38,757 nucleotides of DNA. Source: Azoarcus sp. GTDB taxonomy: Bacteria > Pseudomonadota > Gammaproteobacteria > Burkholderiales > Rhodocyclaceae. Shown one piece after another: positions 8,475 through 17,278 of this stretch (position 1 is the first letter of the stretch; each line of letters starts with the position of its first letter). A program made the position numbers and the translations under genes. Location of the stretch: NCBI GenBank assembly GCA_031258965.1, contig JAIRMC010000061.1, positions 1 through 38,757 of the forward strand. The letters are read 5' to 3'. The notes under the pieces are model-generated. The model was not told where the DNA came from. It worked only from the letters and a program-made list of their open reading frames with translations, and did no database searches.

Positions 8475-9296
8475 TTATTTTGCCGTAATCAGTTCGTGGA
8501 TTTTATCGGCGCGTTCCTTTGCGCCGGGATGGCTGCCGAACAGTTTGGAGCCATTCTCGGAGCCTTCGAGGCTCGCCAGCTTGCGCATGGCGCTCTCGGC
8601 TGCTGTCACCTTGTACTTGTGGCGCTTCATGAATTCCACGCCATAGGCATCCGATTCGGATTCCTGGGCTTGCGAGAACTGCGCGTTGATGAGCTTTTCA
8701 CCCAGTTCGGCGAGCACCTGGGCGCCCAATCCGCCTTCGGAAGCCGCCACCTTGGCCGCGGCGGAAGCGAGATACGCAGTACGCGCTTCCGCCAGGCTGT
8801 GACCGAGCTTGACGTGGCCGATTTCATGACCGATCACGCTACGCAGCTCGTTGTCGTCCCTGAGCAGATCCATCAAACCTGAATAGACGCGAATGCTCCC
8901 GTCCGCCGTGGCGAAAGCATTGACTTCATTGGTAAGGTACACCTTGAAATTGAGTTCCAGGCCATCTTCATTGGTCAGGTTCCTGGTGAGCTTGTTCAGG
9001 CGCTTGGCGTATTTGCTGCTGGCGGGCGCCACTTGGTTCGTTTTGTCCAGCTCGGCCACCACCTGCAAAGTCACCGACTGCAACTCCGCGTCGCTGACCG
9101 TCGCTGCCTTGAATACATCCGTCGCGGCGGACAGGCGCGCTTCGTTTTTCTCGTCCGTATCCCCGGAAATATCCCCGGACTGGGCGGATTCCACGACGCT
9201 CGAAAGCACCGCCGCGCCATCCCCTTCGGTAGACAAGCAAGCGGAGAGGAACAACGTGGCAAACAGGCTGCTACAAACGGCAATATGACGGCTCAT
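8475..9296 (-). CDS. M48-family metalloprotease lipoprotein (LoiP/YggG-like)
   Basis: 273 residues. The signal peptide ends in a lipobox (SLFATLFLSAC), so the mature protein is lipid-anchored in the envelope. The zinc motif HEIGH lies at residues 157-161 (VIGHEIGHVKLGHS), and the third ligand is probably Glu214 in ESDAYGVEF. This is the compact soluble M48 architecture of LoiP-like proteases, which take part in envelope protein quality control. The start at 9296 has a good ribosome-binding site (AGGAAG, 8 nt away) and gives the lipobox; an upstream in-frame extension would bury it. A TAGAAT -10-like hexamer lies at 9378-9373 on this strand without a clear -35. Confidence 0.92.
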   Translation of the reverse strand: MSRHIAVCSSLFATLFLSACLSTEGDGAAVLSSVVESAQSGDISGDTDEKNEARLSAATDVFKAATVSDAELQSVTLQVVAELDKTNQVAPASSKYAKRLNKLTRNLTNEDGLELNFKVYLTNEVNAFATADGSIRVYSGLMDLLRDDNELRSVIGHEIGHVKLGHSLAEARTAYLASAAAKVAASEGGLGAQVLAELGEKLINAQFSQAQESESDAYGVEFMKRHKYKVTAAESAMRKLASLEGSENGSKLFGSHPGAKERADKIHELITAK

Positions 9297-9456
9297 GACT
9301 ATTCTTCCTGTAAGATCAAGCGGGAAACGTGGCATTCCATGCGAACGCCGCGCGCGTCGAAAAACAAACAGCATTCTACCAATACGCGATTGATAATCCA
9401 CACCGCCGGCGTGTTTTTTTTAGGGGCGTCTGATTACCGTCATTACAATCGGGTAG

Positions 9457-9491
9457 TACCGTGGCGTGTCGTACGCCCAAAAACCACGGTA
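9457..9491. other. Hairpin with two possible foldings
   Basis: TACCGTGG (9457-9464) is perfectly complementary to CCACGGTA (9484-9491). Inside, GGCGT (9463-9467) pairs with ACGCC (9473-9477) around a 5-nt loop. The two helices share bases 9463-9464, so they can stack into a bulged stem or compete. It could be a transcript structure or a protein site; no T-tract follows. Confidence 0.4.
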
Positions 9492-9586
9492 TGGACATTT
9501 CGACACTTATTCGCATGATCAAGGCGGGGGAGCTTTGAGCGTTCTACGGCACGCTTTTACGAATAGCCATTTTTCATGCAAATTTA

Positions 9587-9600
9587 TTGCTTTGCAGCAA
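9587..9600. promoter_or_regulatory. Palindromic motif, copy 1 (operator-like)
   Basis: TTGCTTTGCAGCAA, with TTGC/GCAA arms. It extends outward to TTGCTT (9587-9592)/AAGCAA (9599-9604). It matches copy 2 at 9718 in 13 of 14 bases. Confidence 0.45.
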
Positions 9601-9717
9601 GCAAATCCATGCTTGACAGAAAACCGTCCCAACCGACCGAATATTGTGGTTTGCGATAATTGACTTTTATAACAAACTGAAAAAATTAATTTTTCCCATA
9701 AATTTACATTTTGCCCG

Positions 9718-9731
9718 TTGCATTGCAGCAA
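9718..9731. promoter_or_regulatory. Palindromic motif, copy 2 (operator-like)
   Basis: TTGCATTGCAGCAA, differing from copy 1 at one base; GTTGC (9717-9721) pairs with GCAAC (9728-9732). Its centre is about 70 bp upstream of the start predicted from the promoter at 9761-9788, a position often used by transcription activators. Confidence 0.45.
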
Positions 9732-9760
9732 CACGTTTTCGGCGGTTTGTTCTCAAAGCA

Positions 9761-9788
9761 TTGACTTGTTATTACGTCAGTGGAGAAT
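9761..9788 (+). promoter_or_regulatory. Candidate sigma-70 promoter for the small basic ORF
   Basis: TTGACT (9761-9766), a 16-bp spacer and GAGAAT (9783-9788), which has four of six -10 consensus bases. The predicted start near 9795 would give a leader of about 46 nt to the ATG at 9841. Confidence 0.4.
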
Positions 9789-9840
9789 CGCGTTTCCGCA
9801 GAGCAGCAAAACGGTAGCGTCTTTACAGGAGTACAAAATC

Positions 9841-9993
9841 ATGAATACGGAAACCTTTGGTACGTTGCAAGGCAAGCACATCGGCCAGGATGCGCTTGTG
9901 CGCCGCAGGGCGATCATCATCAACAAGGCGCGGGAGAGCGTGCGCCTGTCGCACCAACGGATGCGCAGCAGGGCGCGCAAGTTTCGCGCGTGA
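9841..9993 (+). CDS. Uncharacterised 50-residue basic protein
   Basis: MNTETFGTLQGKHIGQDALV followed by an Arg/Lys-rich C-terminal half (RRRAIIINKARESVRLSHQ, then MRSRARKFRA). I do not recognise a family. Support for it being real: an AGGAG ribosome-binding site 10 nt upstream, a promoter-like pair and a repeated palindrome ahead of it. The charge pattern suggests a nucleic-acid- or membrane-binding amphipathic helix, but this is inference. It is convergent with the chemoreceptor gene, with a hairpin terminator between them. Confidence 0.5.
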   Translation: MNTETFGTLQGKHIGQDALVRRRAIIINKARESVRLSHQRMRSRARKFRA

Positions 9994-10059
9994 GTCTGTG
10001 GGTCGGGCGACATCGTCCGCAGCGGTAGCGCCCTCCATGTGCGCATCGCGGTCGAGGCG

Positions 10060-10125
10060 AAAAAGCGCCGGGCGTCCCGTCCGCAGATCGCCGCCCTGAT
10101 AGCGGCTCACGGAGGGACGCCCGGC
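10060..10125 (-). terminator. Compound stem-loop terminator of the chemoreceptor gene
   Basis: A 12-bp perfect stem (10067-10078 with 10114-10125) is extended by a 4-bp helix after a one-base bulge and has an inner hairpin GCCGC/GCGGC (10090-10094, 10102-10106). On the minus strand it is followed by GCGC and a run of five T, at the right place to end transcription of the chemoreceptor gene. Confidence 0.65.
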
Positions 10126-10159
10126 TCGATGGCGAAGCGTCGGAGGGCGGCAATGCGCG

Positions 10160-11821
10160 TCAAACTTTGAACTGTTTCACGATCTCGTCGACGTCTTTCG
10201 CCAGTTGCTTGAGGCGTTGCGCTCCACTGGCGGCATCCCCGGCTGCGGCGCTGTTCTGGTCGGTCATTTGCGCCACGCTTTCGACGTGGCGGGCGATGTC
10301 GTGACTGGCCGAGCTTTGTTCCTTCAAGGCGTTGGAAATCTCCGATACCGCCTGCACGACCTTGTTCGCACCTTCCCGGATGGACTGGATGCGCTCCCCA
10401 GCCTCATGGGCCAGGGTCTGGCCGGATTCGACCTGCTTGACCATCTGCCCCATTTCCGAGACGGCTTCCTTGCTCGATGTCTGTATTTTGCCGACCATGC
10501 TGCTGATATCGCCGGTCGATTGGGTCGTGCGCTCGGCGAGCTTGCGTACCTCGTCGGCGACCACCGCGAAGCCGCGCCCCTGTTCGCCGGCCCTGGCCGC
10601 TTCGATGGCGGCATTGAGCGCGAGCAGGTTGGTTTGATCGGCTACTTCCTTGATGACCTGCACTACACTGGAAATCTGTTCCGATTCGCGGCCCAGCGAT
10701 TCGATCGCCCCCGACGCTTGTCCAACGGCCTTGGCGATCATCACCATTTCGTTGACCGTCTGCTCAATGATGGTGCCGCCCTGATTGGCGATCTCCCCCG
10801 CCTCCTGGGCGATGGTGCGCGCCTCGTTCGCGCTGTCGGACACGGTGTTGATCGACACTGTCATCTCCTCGACCGAAGCCGCCATTGCCGAAGACGAACT
10901 GCTTTGCTGGGCCGAACTGTCCGCGACCTGCTGCGCGCCAGTAACCAACGCATCCACGCCGCTCCTGACCTCGCGCATCTTGGACTGAATGCTCAGGAAA
11001 GAGTCGCGCAATGAAGACACCATGTCATCGAATGCTTTAGTCATTTCCCCGATTTCGTCATCCGCGCGGTAGTTGATTTGCAAGGTAAAATCGTGGTCGC
11101 GCGCGACGCGCACCAGCAGGTCGCGCACTTTTTCGACCGGCTTGATGACCGTGGCCCTGATCGACAGGGCGAAGAATCCCAGCGCCACGCACACCACCAC
11201 GATGACAACGATCATGATGAGTATCGACGTGCGCGTGCCTTGCTCCGTGATGGCAATCTGATTGCGGACGAACTCGTAATTGGAGTTGGCCAAATCCTGG
11301 ATGCCATCCGTCAATACCGCGGTTTTGTCGCGGCGTTTCAGGTTGCCATCCACGATGTATTTGAAAAGCTCATCCATGGCTTCCGGCGTGGGTTTTGCCA
11401 GCACACTGTCCATGCGGCGGATAAAATCCTGATCGTAGGCATACCAGTCTTTCCAGACGAGCTGAAAGGACTCCCACTTTTGCTTGGCTTCTTCCGTCAC
11501 AAGCAAGTCGGCATAGGCTTTCATGCGTTTCTGCACGATTTCATGCAGGTCATACAGTTTGTTCCGCGATCGCTGAAGCTCGGAGACCTGTTGCTCGAAC
11601 GGCAATACCGCCTTGGAAGCGACCTCGTAGGAGCGGCGGGGCAACTCGGTGAGATTGGACATCAACAACAGGACTTCGTTGGTTTTTGTCATCCCGTTAC
11701 GATGAATATCGGTCAACACCACCGCGTCGCGCGAGGAATTCCAAAGACCTATGCCTCCGATCAGCAACATGCCGGCCAGAGCGGTACCGATCAGCATAAA
11801 AAGCTTATTCTTGACACTCAT
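10160..11821 (-). CDS. Methyl-accepting chemotaxis protein
   Basis: 553-residue transmembrane chemoreceptor. TM1 is at about residues 8-26 ([20 protein letters not shown]). A periplasmic, mostly helical sensor of about 160 residues follows, consistent with a four-helix-bundle domain. TM2 is near 199-220 ([19 protein letters not shown]), then HAMP ([20 protein letters not shown] to [14 protein letters not shown]), and a long signalling coiled coil with the conserved hairpin [20 protein letters not shown] near 410-430 that binds CheA and CheW. No CheR/CheB-tethering pentapeptide is present at the C-terminus (QFKV). The ligand is unknown. The start at 11821 has AGGAG 8 nt upstream; the in-frame extension to 11983 runs into a REP-like repeat and is rejected. 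No che genes are adjacent. Confidence 0.96.
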   Translation of the reverse strand: MSVKNKLFMLIGTALAGMLLIGGIGLWNSSRDAVVLTDIHRNGMTKTNEVLLLMSNLTELPRRSYEVASKAVLPFEQQVSELQRSRNKLYDLHEIVQKRMKAYADLLVTEEAKQKWESFQLVWKDWYAYDQDFIRRMDSVLAKPTPEAMDELFKYIVDGNLKRRDKTAVLTDGIQDLANSNYEFVRNQIAITEQGTRTSILIMIVVIVVVCVALGFFALSIRATVIKPVEKVRDLLVRVARDHDFTLQINYRADDEIGEMTKAFDDMVSSLRDSFLSIQSKMREVRSGVDALVTGAQQVADSSAQQSSSSSAMAASVEEMTVSINTVSDSANEARTIAQEAGEIANQGGTIIEQTVNEMVMIAKAVGQASGAIESLGRESEQISSVVQVIKEVADQTNLLALNAAIEAARAGEQGRGFAVVADEVRKLAERTTQSTGDISSMVGKIQTSSKEAVSEMGQMVKQVESGQTLAHEAGERIQSIREGANKVVQAVSEISNALKEQSSASHDIARHVESVAQMTDQNSAAAGDAASGAQRLKQLAKDVDEIVKQFKV

Positions 11822-12241
11822 GTAGTCTCTCCTATTGATGATTGAACAAGCACAGCTCGAAGCACCAGAGGCGACGGCATCAGAGCAGGTCAGCCCAAAG
11901 AGAACTTCCGCCATTGCGAGGAGCGCAGCGTCGTGGCAATCCAGCGGGCCGCATGGCACGCCGCGTCGCTGCGCTCCTCGCAATGGCGATGGGTCTATAT
12001 GAGCCTCATCAAACTGATTTGCTGTAACTATAAAAAATCAATATCTGCAATATTGCATGCTCAAGTCGTATGGTTGTCCATGCTCCGCATATTCACAAGT
12101 GAAAATGTCTCGCTTCAGACACGGCGAGGCCGCAAACACCGTCGCCATGTGACGTTTCGTTTATGTCGGCGGGCATTCCGGCGCAGCCAACCTGGGTTCG
12201 CCTGTTCGTTTGCACCCGGTTTCACGCTGTGCGATGCCCAG
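11822..12241. other. Intergenic region upstream of the chemoreceptor
   Basis: About 420 bp between two minus-strand genes. It contains a REP-like repeat at 11911-11986, then an AT-rich stretch (about 12000-12060) with the palindrome GCAATATTGC, a plausible place for the chemoreceptor promoter. No gene was recognised. Confidence 0.5.
11911..11986. repeat. REP-like palindromic repeat, copy A
   Basis: Perfect 20-bp inverted repeat: CCATTGCGAGGAGCGCAGCG (11911-11930) against its complement at 11967-11986, with a 36-nt loop containing GGCAATCCA and ATGGCACGCC. The 19 bases 11912-11930 recur exactly at 19402-19420, and ATGGCACGCC recurs at 19520-19529, so copies A, B and C are one family. It lies 90 bp upstream of the chemoreceptor start. 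Confidence 0.85.
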
Positions 12242-12266
12242 AAAAAAGCGCGGCTTTCGCCGCGCT
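12242..12266 (-). terminator. Rho-independent terminator of the CsgG/LpoB-like gene
   Basis: On the minus strand AGCGCGGC-GAAA-GCCGCGCT forms an 8-bp GC-rich stem with a GAAA tetraloop followed by a run of six T. It starts 28 bp after the stop of the gene ending at 12294. Confidence 0.88.
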
Positions 12267-12293
12267 CTCGTGTAAATACGAAGTTGTTTGCGC

Positions 12294-13151
12294 TCAGTGA
12301 AAGTGTATGACTTCCTCTTCCCGCCTTTCTTCCCGAACCGCATTTTGGCGTACTGGCGTTTCATACCCCTCAAGACTGGCAAGCTGTTCTTCCAATTGAC
12401 GAATGACGTCTACCCCCAGACTCTTGGAAACTTCCGAGATGACCCGGCTTCGGTTCAGGACGACGTTGGCGCCCGCGGAAGATACCAGCTTTGTATCCTG
12501 CCCTTCGCCCACGGCGGAAAAAGCGCCCTTGACCTCATAGGTCTTGGTGTTGACGAGACTGAAGTTACCGACCAGTTCCAGGCTCAGGGTATGAGAAACC
12601 GTATCCGTATTGTCGACGGGATTGGCTTCCTGGCGGAACTCGATATTGCTGACAGTCCCGAATAACACATAATCGGCCCCTGGAAACTGGCCTTTCTTGA
12701 TGCGATCGATGATGTCGTAAAGTTTTTCCGTGTTCTTGGCGGTATAAGGCTTGCCTTGCACAACGCGGAAATAGCCGGACTTCAGCATCTCGCCCTTGAT
12801 GTCGGCGGTGAATTTGCGCAATTCACCGCGGTCGATATAGGAATAGGTGCCTTCGGAGTACGAGAAATTCGACTCATGCTTCGCATCGATATTATGGCTG
12901 GAACGATGGGAATGGCGGGAGGCATCCCGATGGTCATCGCTGTAATCGGAATGACGCCCGCTTTCCTTCCCGGAAGCGCGCAGCGATGATTTGGACGAAG
13001 ACCTGATTTCGCGGAAATACTCCCGCACCCGCTCCTCGTAAGCGAGGTCCGTTACCGCGACCTTGACTTCGCTCGCCTGCGAAAATGGCGCCGCCAGCAT
13101 CGAAACCGCCAGTACGCCGCCGAACAACAGAACACTTGAAACCCTTGTCAT
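12294..13151 (-). CDS. Exported CsgG/LpoB-like protein with His/Ser-rich insert
   Basis: 285 residues with a Sec signal peptide (SVLLFGGVLAVSMLAAPFSQ, predicted cleavage near SQA-S). The mature part starts EVKVAVTDLAYEERVREYF and has the alpha/beta pattern of CsgG- or LpoB-type periplasmic proteins: GEMLKSGYFRVVQGKPYT, GADYVLFGTVSNIEF, a beta-rich SLELVGNFSLVNTKTYEVKG, and a C-terminal helix. No lipobox Cys is present, unlike CsgG or LpoB. Between the first strand and the conserved part (about residues 51-100) is a hydrophilic Ser/His/Asp/Arg-rich segment that looks disordered. Start supported by GGAG 8 nt upstream; a strong terminator follows. No curli genes are nearby. Family placement is moderate; function unknown. 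Confidence 0.65.
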   Translation of the reverse strand: MTRVSSVLLFGGVLAVSMLAAPFSQASEVKVAVTDLAYEERVREYFREIRSSSKSSLRASGKESGRHSDYSDDHRDASRHSHRSSHNIDAKHESNFSYSEGTYSYIDRGELRKFTADIKGEMLKSGYFRVVQGKPYTAKNTEKLYDIIDRIKKGQFPGADYVLFGTVSNIEFRQEANPVDNTDTVSHTLSLELVGNFSLVNTKTYEVKGAFSAVGEGQDTKLVSSAGANVVLNRSRVISEVSKSLGVDVIRQLEEQLASLEGYETPVRQNAVREERREEEVIHFH

Positions 13152-13551
13152 GGTGCCATCTCCATAGCATTACGTGAAACTCCGGAATTGCCAGAGGTCA
13201 GCCCATCCTGCCACGGTAATTCGCCAAAAGAAAGCGCGAATGGTTTTAAGGTATATACGCCGACGAACAATATGATTATTTCGATCATGCGTCAGCCCGA
13301 TCCGGAAGCCATGGCGCCAGCCGCGCATACTACCCGCCATAAATTTTTAATGCAAATGCGGCTTGCGCGGCCATCGCGGATGCAGATGCTATCTGTAAAC
13401 AGTCTCCGGGAAATTACTTTGGAAAACGCTGATCAAGCGTCATCGCGGAGCACAAAGCGCCGTAGCCATATACGGCTCGTGGATTGCCGCGCTTGAGTCC
13501 CTGCGCTCATTGAACGATAATCACAGCGTTTTTCCCGTTTATCCCGACTCC
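13152..13551. other. Intergenic region upstream of the rnf operon
   Basis: 400 bp between the divergent CsgG/LpoB-like gene and rnfA. It contains inverted repeats ACGCT/AGCGT (13426-13430, 13436-13440) and GCCGTA/TACGGC (13459-13464, 13471-13476), the latter about 75 bp before rnfA. Promoters for both operons should be here, but I saw no clear consensus hexamer pair and no convincing FNR box. Confidence 0.5.
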
Positions 13552-14133
13552 ATGAGTTACCTCTTCGTCGTCCTGAGCGCCGTTCTCGTCAACAACGTCG
13601 TATTCGTCCGCATTCTCGGGCTATGTCCTTTCATGGGCGTCTCGAAAAAGCTCGACACCGCGCTCGGCATGGGCATGGCGACCACCTTCGTGCTCACCAT
13701 CGCCTCCGGGGCCAGTTATCTCATCGACCACTACCTGCTCGCGCCTTTCGATCTCGCCTACCTGCGCACGCTGGCCTTCATCGTCGTCATCGCGGCCATC
13801 GTGCAGATCACCGAACTCGTCATTCACAAAACCAGCCCGCTGCTGCAACAGGTGCTCGGCATCTACCTGCCGCTCATCACCACCAATTGCGCCGTACTCG
13901 GCATCCCGCTCCTGAGCGTCGGCCTCGGCTACGGACTGATCGAATCCCTGCTGTTCGGCTTCGGTTCCGCCGCCGGGTTCACCCTCGCCCTGATCCTCTT
14001 CGCCGGACTCCGCGAACGCCTCGAAGGCGCGGATGTCCCCCTGCCTTTCCGGGGCGTCCCCATCGCCATGATGACAGCGGGCTTCATGAGCATCGCCTTC
14101 ATGGGCTTCGCTGGACTGGATCGCTTCCACTGA
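13552..14133 (+). CDS. rnfA: Rnf electron transport complex subunit A
   Basis: 193 residues, the usual length. RnfA is a six-helix inner-membrane subunit that with RnfE forms the membrane core of the Rnf complex, which couples electron flow between ferredoxin and NAD to sodium or proton translocation. Signature stretches: [20 protein letters not shown] at the N-terminus and [14 protein letters not shown], both of which recur in modified form in RnfE. The ATG at 13552 gives the standard MSYL start; a longer frame begins 42 bp upstream but is not conserved. First gene of rnfABCDGE. Confidence 0.97.
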   Translation: MSYLFVVLSAVLVNNVVFVRILGLCPFMGVSKKLDTALGMGMATTFVLTIASGASYLIDHYLLAPFDLAYLRTLAFIVVIAAIVQITELVIHKTSPLLQQVLGIYLPLITTNCAVLGIPLLSVGLGYGLIESLLFGFGSAAGFTLALILFAGLRERLEGADVPLPFRGVPIAMMTAGFMSIAFMGFAGLDRFH

Positions 14134-14187
14134 CCATGCGCTGCTTCCCAGCCCCGCTCGCCTGACCGGCCCTGATCCTTCCCGTCC

Positions 14188-14733
14188 ATGCTTGCCGCCC
14201 TGACCGTCATGACCGGAATCGCCCTCGCGCTTGGCGTGGCGCTGGGCTATGCCGCCGTTCACTTCAAGGTCGAAGGCAATCCCATCGCCGAACAAATCGA
14301 CGCGCTTTTGCCGCAAACTCAGTGTGCCCAATGCGGCTACCCTGGCTGCAAACCCTATGCCGAGGCGGTCGCCAGCGGCGAAGCCGACATCAACCTCTGC
14401 ACCCCCGGCGGCGACGACGCCGCACGCAAGCTCGCCGACATGCTCGGACGCGAATTCAAACCGCGCGGCGTCGCCGTCGAAAAACCCAAAACCGTCGCCC
14501 TCATCGACGAACAGACCTGTATCGGCTGCACCCTGTGCATCCAGGCTTGCCCGGTCGATGCCATCATCGGTTCGGCAAAGCAAATGCACACGGTCGTCAG
14601 CCGCATCTGCACCGGCTGTGAACTCTGCCTGCCGCCCTGCCCCGTCGACTGCATCGCCCTGGTGGAAGAACCGCGCACTCCGCAGAACTGGCGCTGGAAA
14701 TATCCCGTCACCGGCCTGAAGGTGGTGACATGA
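14188..14733 (+). CDS. rnfB: Rnf electron transport complex subunit B (Fe-S)
   Basis: 181 residues. An N-terminal membrane helix ([20 protein letters not shown]) is followed by a 4Fe-4S module with Cys46, Cys49, Cys54 and Cys71 (CAQCGYPGC ... NLC) and two ferredoxin-type clusters at Cys111/114/117/121 ([15 protein letters not shown]) and Cys141/144/147/151 ([15 protein letters not shown]). RnfB is thought to receive electrons from or deliver them to ferredoxin. It starts 54 bp after rnfA, and its stop overlaps the rnfC start (ATGA). Confidence 0.97.
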   Translation: MLAALTVMTGIALALGVALGYAAVHFKVEGNPIAEQIDALLPQTQCAQCGYPGCKPYAEAVASGEADINLCTPGGDDAARKLADMLGREFKPRGVAVEKPKTVALIDEQTCIGCTLCIQACPVDAIIGSAKQMHTVVSRICTGCELCLPPCPVDCIALVEEPRTPQNWRWKYPVTGLKVVT

Positions 14734-16283
14734 TCGCCCGCCTTTTCCACTTCCAGGGCGGCATCGAGCCAAACCCCCACAAACAGGAATCCTCTTCCAC
14801 GCCGATCCGGCCCGTGCCGCTGCCCCCGAAACTGATCGTGCCGCTCATCCAGAGCAGCCGGGGCGCGGCGCGCACCATCGTCACCGTCGGCGACAAGGTG
14901 CTCAAAGGCCAATGTATTGGCGAAGCCGAAGGCGCGGGCGGTACCGCCATCCACGCACCGACTTCCGGCGCCGTCACGGAGATCGGGCGCTACCCCATGG
15001 CGCACCCCTCCGGGCTGGCCTCGCTCACCATCGTTCTGGAACCCGACGGCGAAGAACGCTGGATCACCCCCGAGCCGCTCGACCCCGCCCGCGCCAGCCG
15101 CGAAGAACTCCTCTTGCGCATCCAGGCCAGTGGCATCGTCGGCATGGGTGGCGCGGTCTTCCCTAGTCACATCAAGATCGGCAAGGACGCCGCCATCGAA
15201 ACGCTGCTCATCAACGGCGCGGAATGCGAACCCTGGATCACCTGTGACGACCGCCTGATGCGCGAACGCGCCGCCGACATCGTGGCCGGGACGCAAATCC
15301 TTCGCCAGCTCAACGGCGCGCGCCGCGCGCTCATCGGCATCGAGGACAACAAGCCCGAAGCCATTGCCGCCATGACCGTCGCCGCGCGTGAATTTTCCGG
15401 CAAGGACGAAACCGCCGTCGAAGTCGAAATCGTCCCTATCCCCACGCGCTACCCGGCAGGCGGCGAAAAACAGCTCATCCGCGTCCTCACCGGCATCGAA
15501 GTTCCCGCAGGCAAAATCGCCAGCGACTTCGGCGTCCAGTGCTTCAACGTCGGTACCGCACACGCCGTCTGCCGCGCCCTCGCGCACGGCGAAGCCATGA
15601 TCTCGCGCATCGTCACCGTCACCGGCAACGTCGAACGACCCGGCAATTACGAAGTCCTGCTTGGTACGCCCGTCCACCACCTCCTCTCGCTCTGCGGCGT
15701 CCGGCCCGACACAGACCGCACCCTCATGGGCGGTCCCATGATGGGCTTTACCCTGCCAGATCTGGACGCGCCCATTACCAAGGGCAGCAACTGCCTCATC
15801 GCCGCCTCCCCCGACCTCTTTCCGCCTCCGCCGCCCGAGCAGCCCTGCATCCGCTGCGGCACCTGCGCGCGCGCCTGCCCCATTGGCCTGCAACCCTTCT
15901 CGCTCTACTGGGCCAGCCGCGCCAAACGCTTCGACGATGCCCACCGCTACCACATCTTCGACTGTATCGAATGCGGCTGCTGCGCCTATGTCTGCCCGGC
16001 CCACATCCCGCTTATCGATTATTTCCGCTTTGCCAAAAGCGAAATCCGCGCGCGCGACGAAGAACAGAAAGCCGCCAGCCAGGCGCGCGCGCGCTTTGAA
16101 GCCCGCGTTGCCCGGCTGGAGCGCGAAAAGGCCGAAAAAGCCGCCCGCCTGGCGGCCAAGGCTGCCGAAACCCGCGCCAGCCTCGCCGCAGGCGACGCCG
16201 CCCTGATCGCCGCCGCGCAAAAAAACCAGGCGCAGCCCTCCACCCCGGACAGCGTCCCCCTCCCCCCGGCCAACCCGACATGA
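14730..16283 (+). CDS. rnfC: Rnf electron transport complex subunit C (NADH-binding, Fe-S)
   Basis: 517 residues. RnfC is the peripheral NADH/FMN subunit related to Nqo1/NuoF. It shows a barrel-sandwich N-terminus ([23 protein letters not shown]), the nucleotide/flavin region ([32 protein letters not shown]) and two 4Fe-4S motifs at Cys373/376/379/383 ([12 protein letters not shown]) and Cys412/415/418/422 ([12 protein letters not shown]). After residue 440 there is an Ala/Arg/Lys-rich coiled-coil tail, shorter than the long repeat tail of some gammaproteobacterial RnfC proteins. It overlaps rnfB and rnfD by 4 bp each. Confidence 0.97.
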   Translation: MIARLFHFQGGIEPNPHKQESSSTPIRPVPLPPKLIVPLIQSSRGAARTIVTVGDKVLKGQCIGEAEGAGGTAIHAPTSGAVTEIGRYPMAHPSGLASLTIVLEPDGEERWITPEPLDPARASREELLLRIQASGIVGMGGAVFPSHIKIGKDAAIETLLINGAECEPWITCDDRLMRERAADIVAGTQILRQLNGARRALIGIEDNKPEAIAAMTVAAREFSGKDETAVEVEIVPIPTRYPAGGEKQLIRVLTGIEVPAGKIASDFGVQCFNVGTAHAVCRALAHGEAMISRIVTVTGNVERPGNYEVLLGTPVHHLLSLCGVRPDTDRTLMGGPMMGFTLPDLDAPITKGSNCLIAASPDLFPPPPPEQPCIRCGTCARACPIGLQPFSLYWASRAKRFDDAHRYHIFDCIECGCCAYVCPAHIPLIDYFRFAKSEIRARDEEQKAASQARARFEARVARLEREKAEKAARLAAKAAETRASLAAGDAALIAAAQKNQAQPSTPDSVPLPPANPT

Positions 16284-17278
16284 GTTCCCCCCACATCCGC
16301 CAGCCCGCCAGCGTGCAGCGCATCATGTTCACCGTGCTGCTCGCGCTCCTCCCCAGCATTGCCATCTACGTCTGGCAGATCGGCGCGGGCATCCTCGTCA
16401 ACATCGCCATCGCCAGCGCCACGGCGCTTGCCGCCGAAGCCCTCATCCTCATCCTGCGCAAACGGCCCCTCGCCATCACCCTCGGCGACGGCTCTGCCCT
16501 TGTCACCGCCTGGCTCATCGCCCTCGCCCTGCCCTGCATCGTCCCTTGGTGGCTCACCGTGCTCGCCGCGCTCACCGCCATTGCCGGAGCCAAGCACCTC
16601 TATGGCGGCATCGGGCAAAACCCCTTCAACCCGGCAATGATCGCTTACTGCTCAATGATTGTCGCCTACCCCGCAATCATGTCCCAGTGGCCTGCCGCGG
16701 GCCACGCCGATTTTGCCGCACAGCTTCAGCTCATCCTCGGCGGCAGCCGCAATATCGACGGCATTACCGGCGCCACCGCGCTCGACGCCATGCGCACCGG
16801 GCTGCGCAACCACGCCGACGTCAACGCCATCCTCACCAACAGCGCCTTCGGCTTCGCGGGCGGACGCGGCTGGGAATGGCTCGCCGTGGGCTACCTCCTC
16901 GGCGGCGGTTTCCTGCTCGCGCGGCGCATCATCGACTGGCGGCTCCCGCTCGGCTTCATCGCCGGGCTGGGCGGCGCCGCCGCCCTGTTCTGGCTCATCT
17001 CACCCGAACGCTTCCCCTCCCCGCTCTTCCACCTCGCCAGCGGCGGCGCGATGCTGGCTGCCTTCTTCATCGTCACCGATCCCGTCACCAGCGCCAGCAC
17101 TCCACGCGGCAAACTCATTTTCGCCGTCGGCGTCGGCATCCTCGCCTGGATCGTCCGCAGCTTCGGCGCATATCCGGAAGGCATCGCCTTCGGCGTGCTG
17201 CTCATGAACATCTGTGTGCCCTGGATTGACCGCCACACCCAACCCGCCATCTTCGGCCAGCAGGAGACGCGACCATGA
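16280..17278 (+). CDS. rnfD: Rnf electron transport complex subunit D (flavoprotein)
   Basis: 332 residues, multi-spanning membrane protein of the RnfD/NqrB family. SPHIRQPASVQRIMFTVLLA is the typical N-terminus, YGGIGQNPFNPAMIAY is a family signature, and GITGATALDAMR places the FMN-attachment threonine at Thr166. A late FFIVTDPVTSASTPRGK stretch is also conserved. Coupled by ATGA overlaps to rnfC and rnfG. Confidence 0.97.
   Translation: MSSPHIRQPASVQRIMFTVLLALLPSIAIYVWQIGAGILVNIAIASATALAAEALILILRKRPLAITLGDGSALVTAWLIALALPCIVPWWLTVLAALTAIAGAKHLYGGIGQNPFNPAMIAYCSMIVAYPAIMSQWPAAGHADFAAQLQLILGGSRNIDGITGATALDAMRTGLRNHADVNAILTNSAFGFAGGRGWEWLAVGYLLGGGFLLARRIIDWRLPLGFIAGLGGAAALFWLISPERFPSPLFHLASGGAMLAAFFIVTDPVTSASTPRGKLIFAVGVGILAWIVRSFGAYPEGIAFGVLLMNICVPWIDRHTQPAIFGQQETRP

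Larger units (their letters stand above)
9297..9840. other. Long AT-rich intergenic region with palindromes
   Basis: 544 bp between the divergent M48 gene and a small plus-strand ORF, clearly more AT-rich than its surroundings (notably 9560-9715). It contains a T8 tract near 9413-9420, a hairpin at 9457-9491, two near-identical palindromes at 9587 and 9718, and a promoter-like pair at 9761-9788. No conserved protein was recognised in it. Confidence 0.6.

Noticed and set aside
13426-13440. Possible FNR box upstream of rnfA
   Set aside because: The inverted repeat is ACGCT-N5-AGCGT; a GATCAA half is present but without a matching TTGAT at the right spacing.
14355-16220. 621-codon minus-strand ORF opposite rnfB and rnfC
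   Set aside because: Antisense of conserved Fe-S proteins; Gly/Asp-rich translation typical of such shadows.
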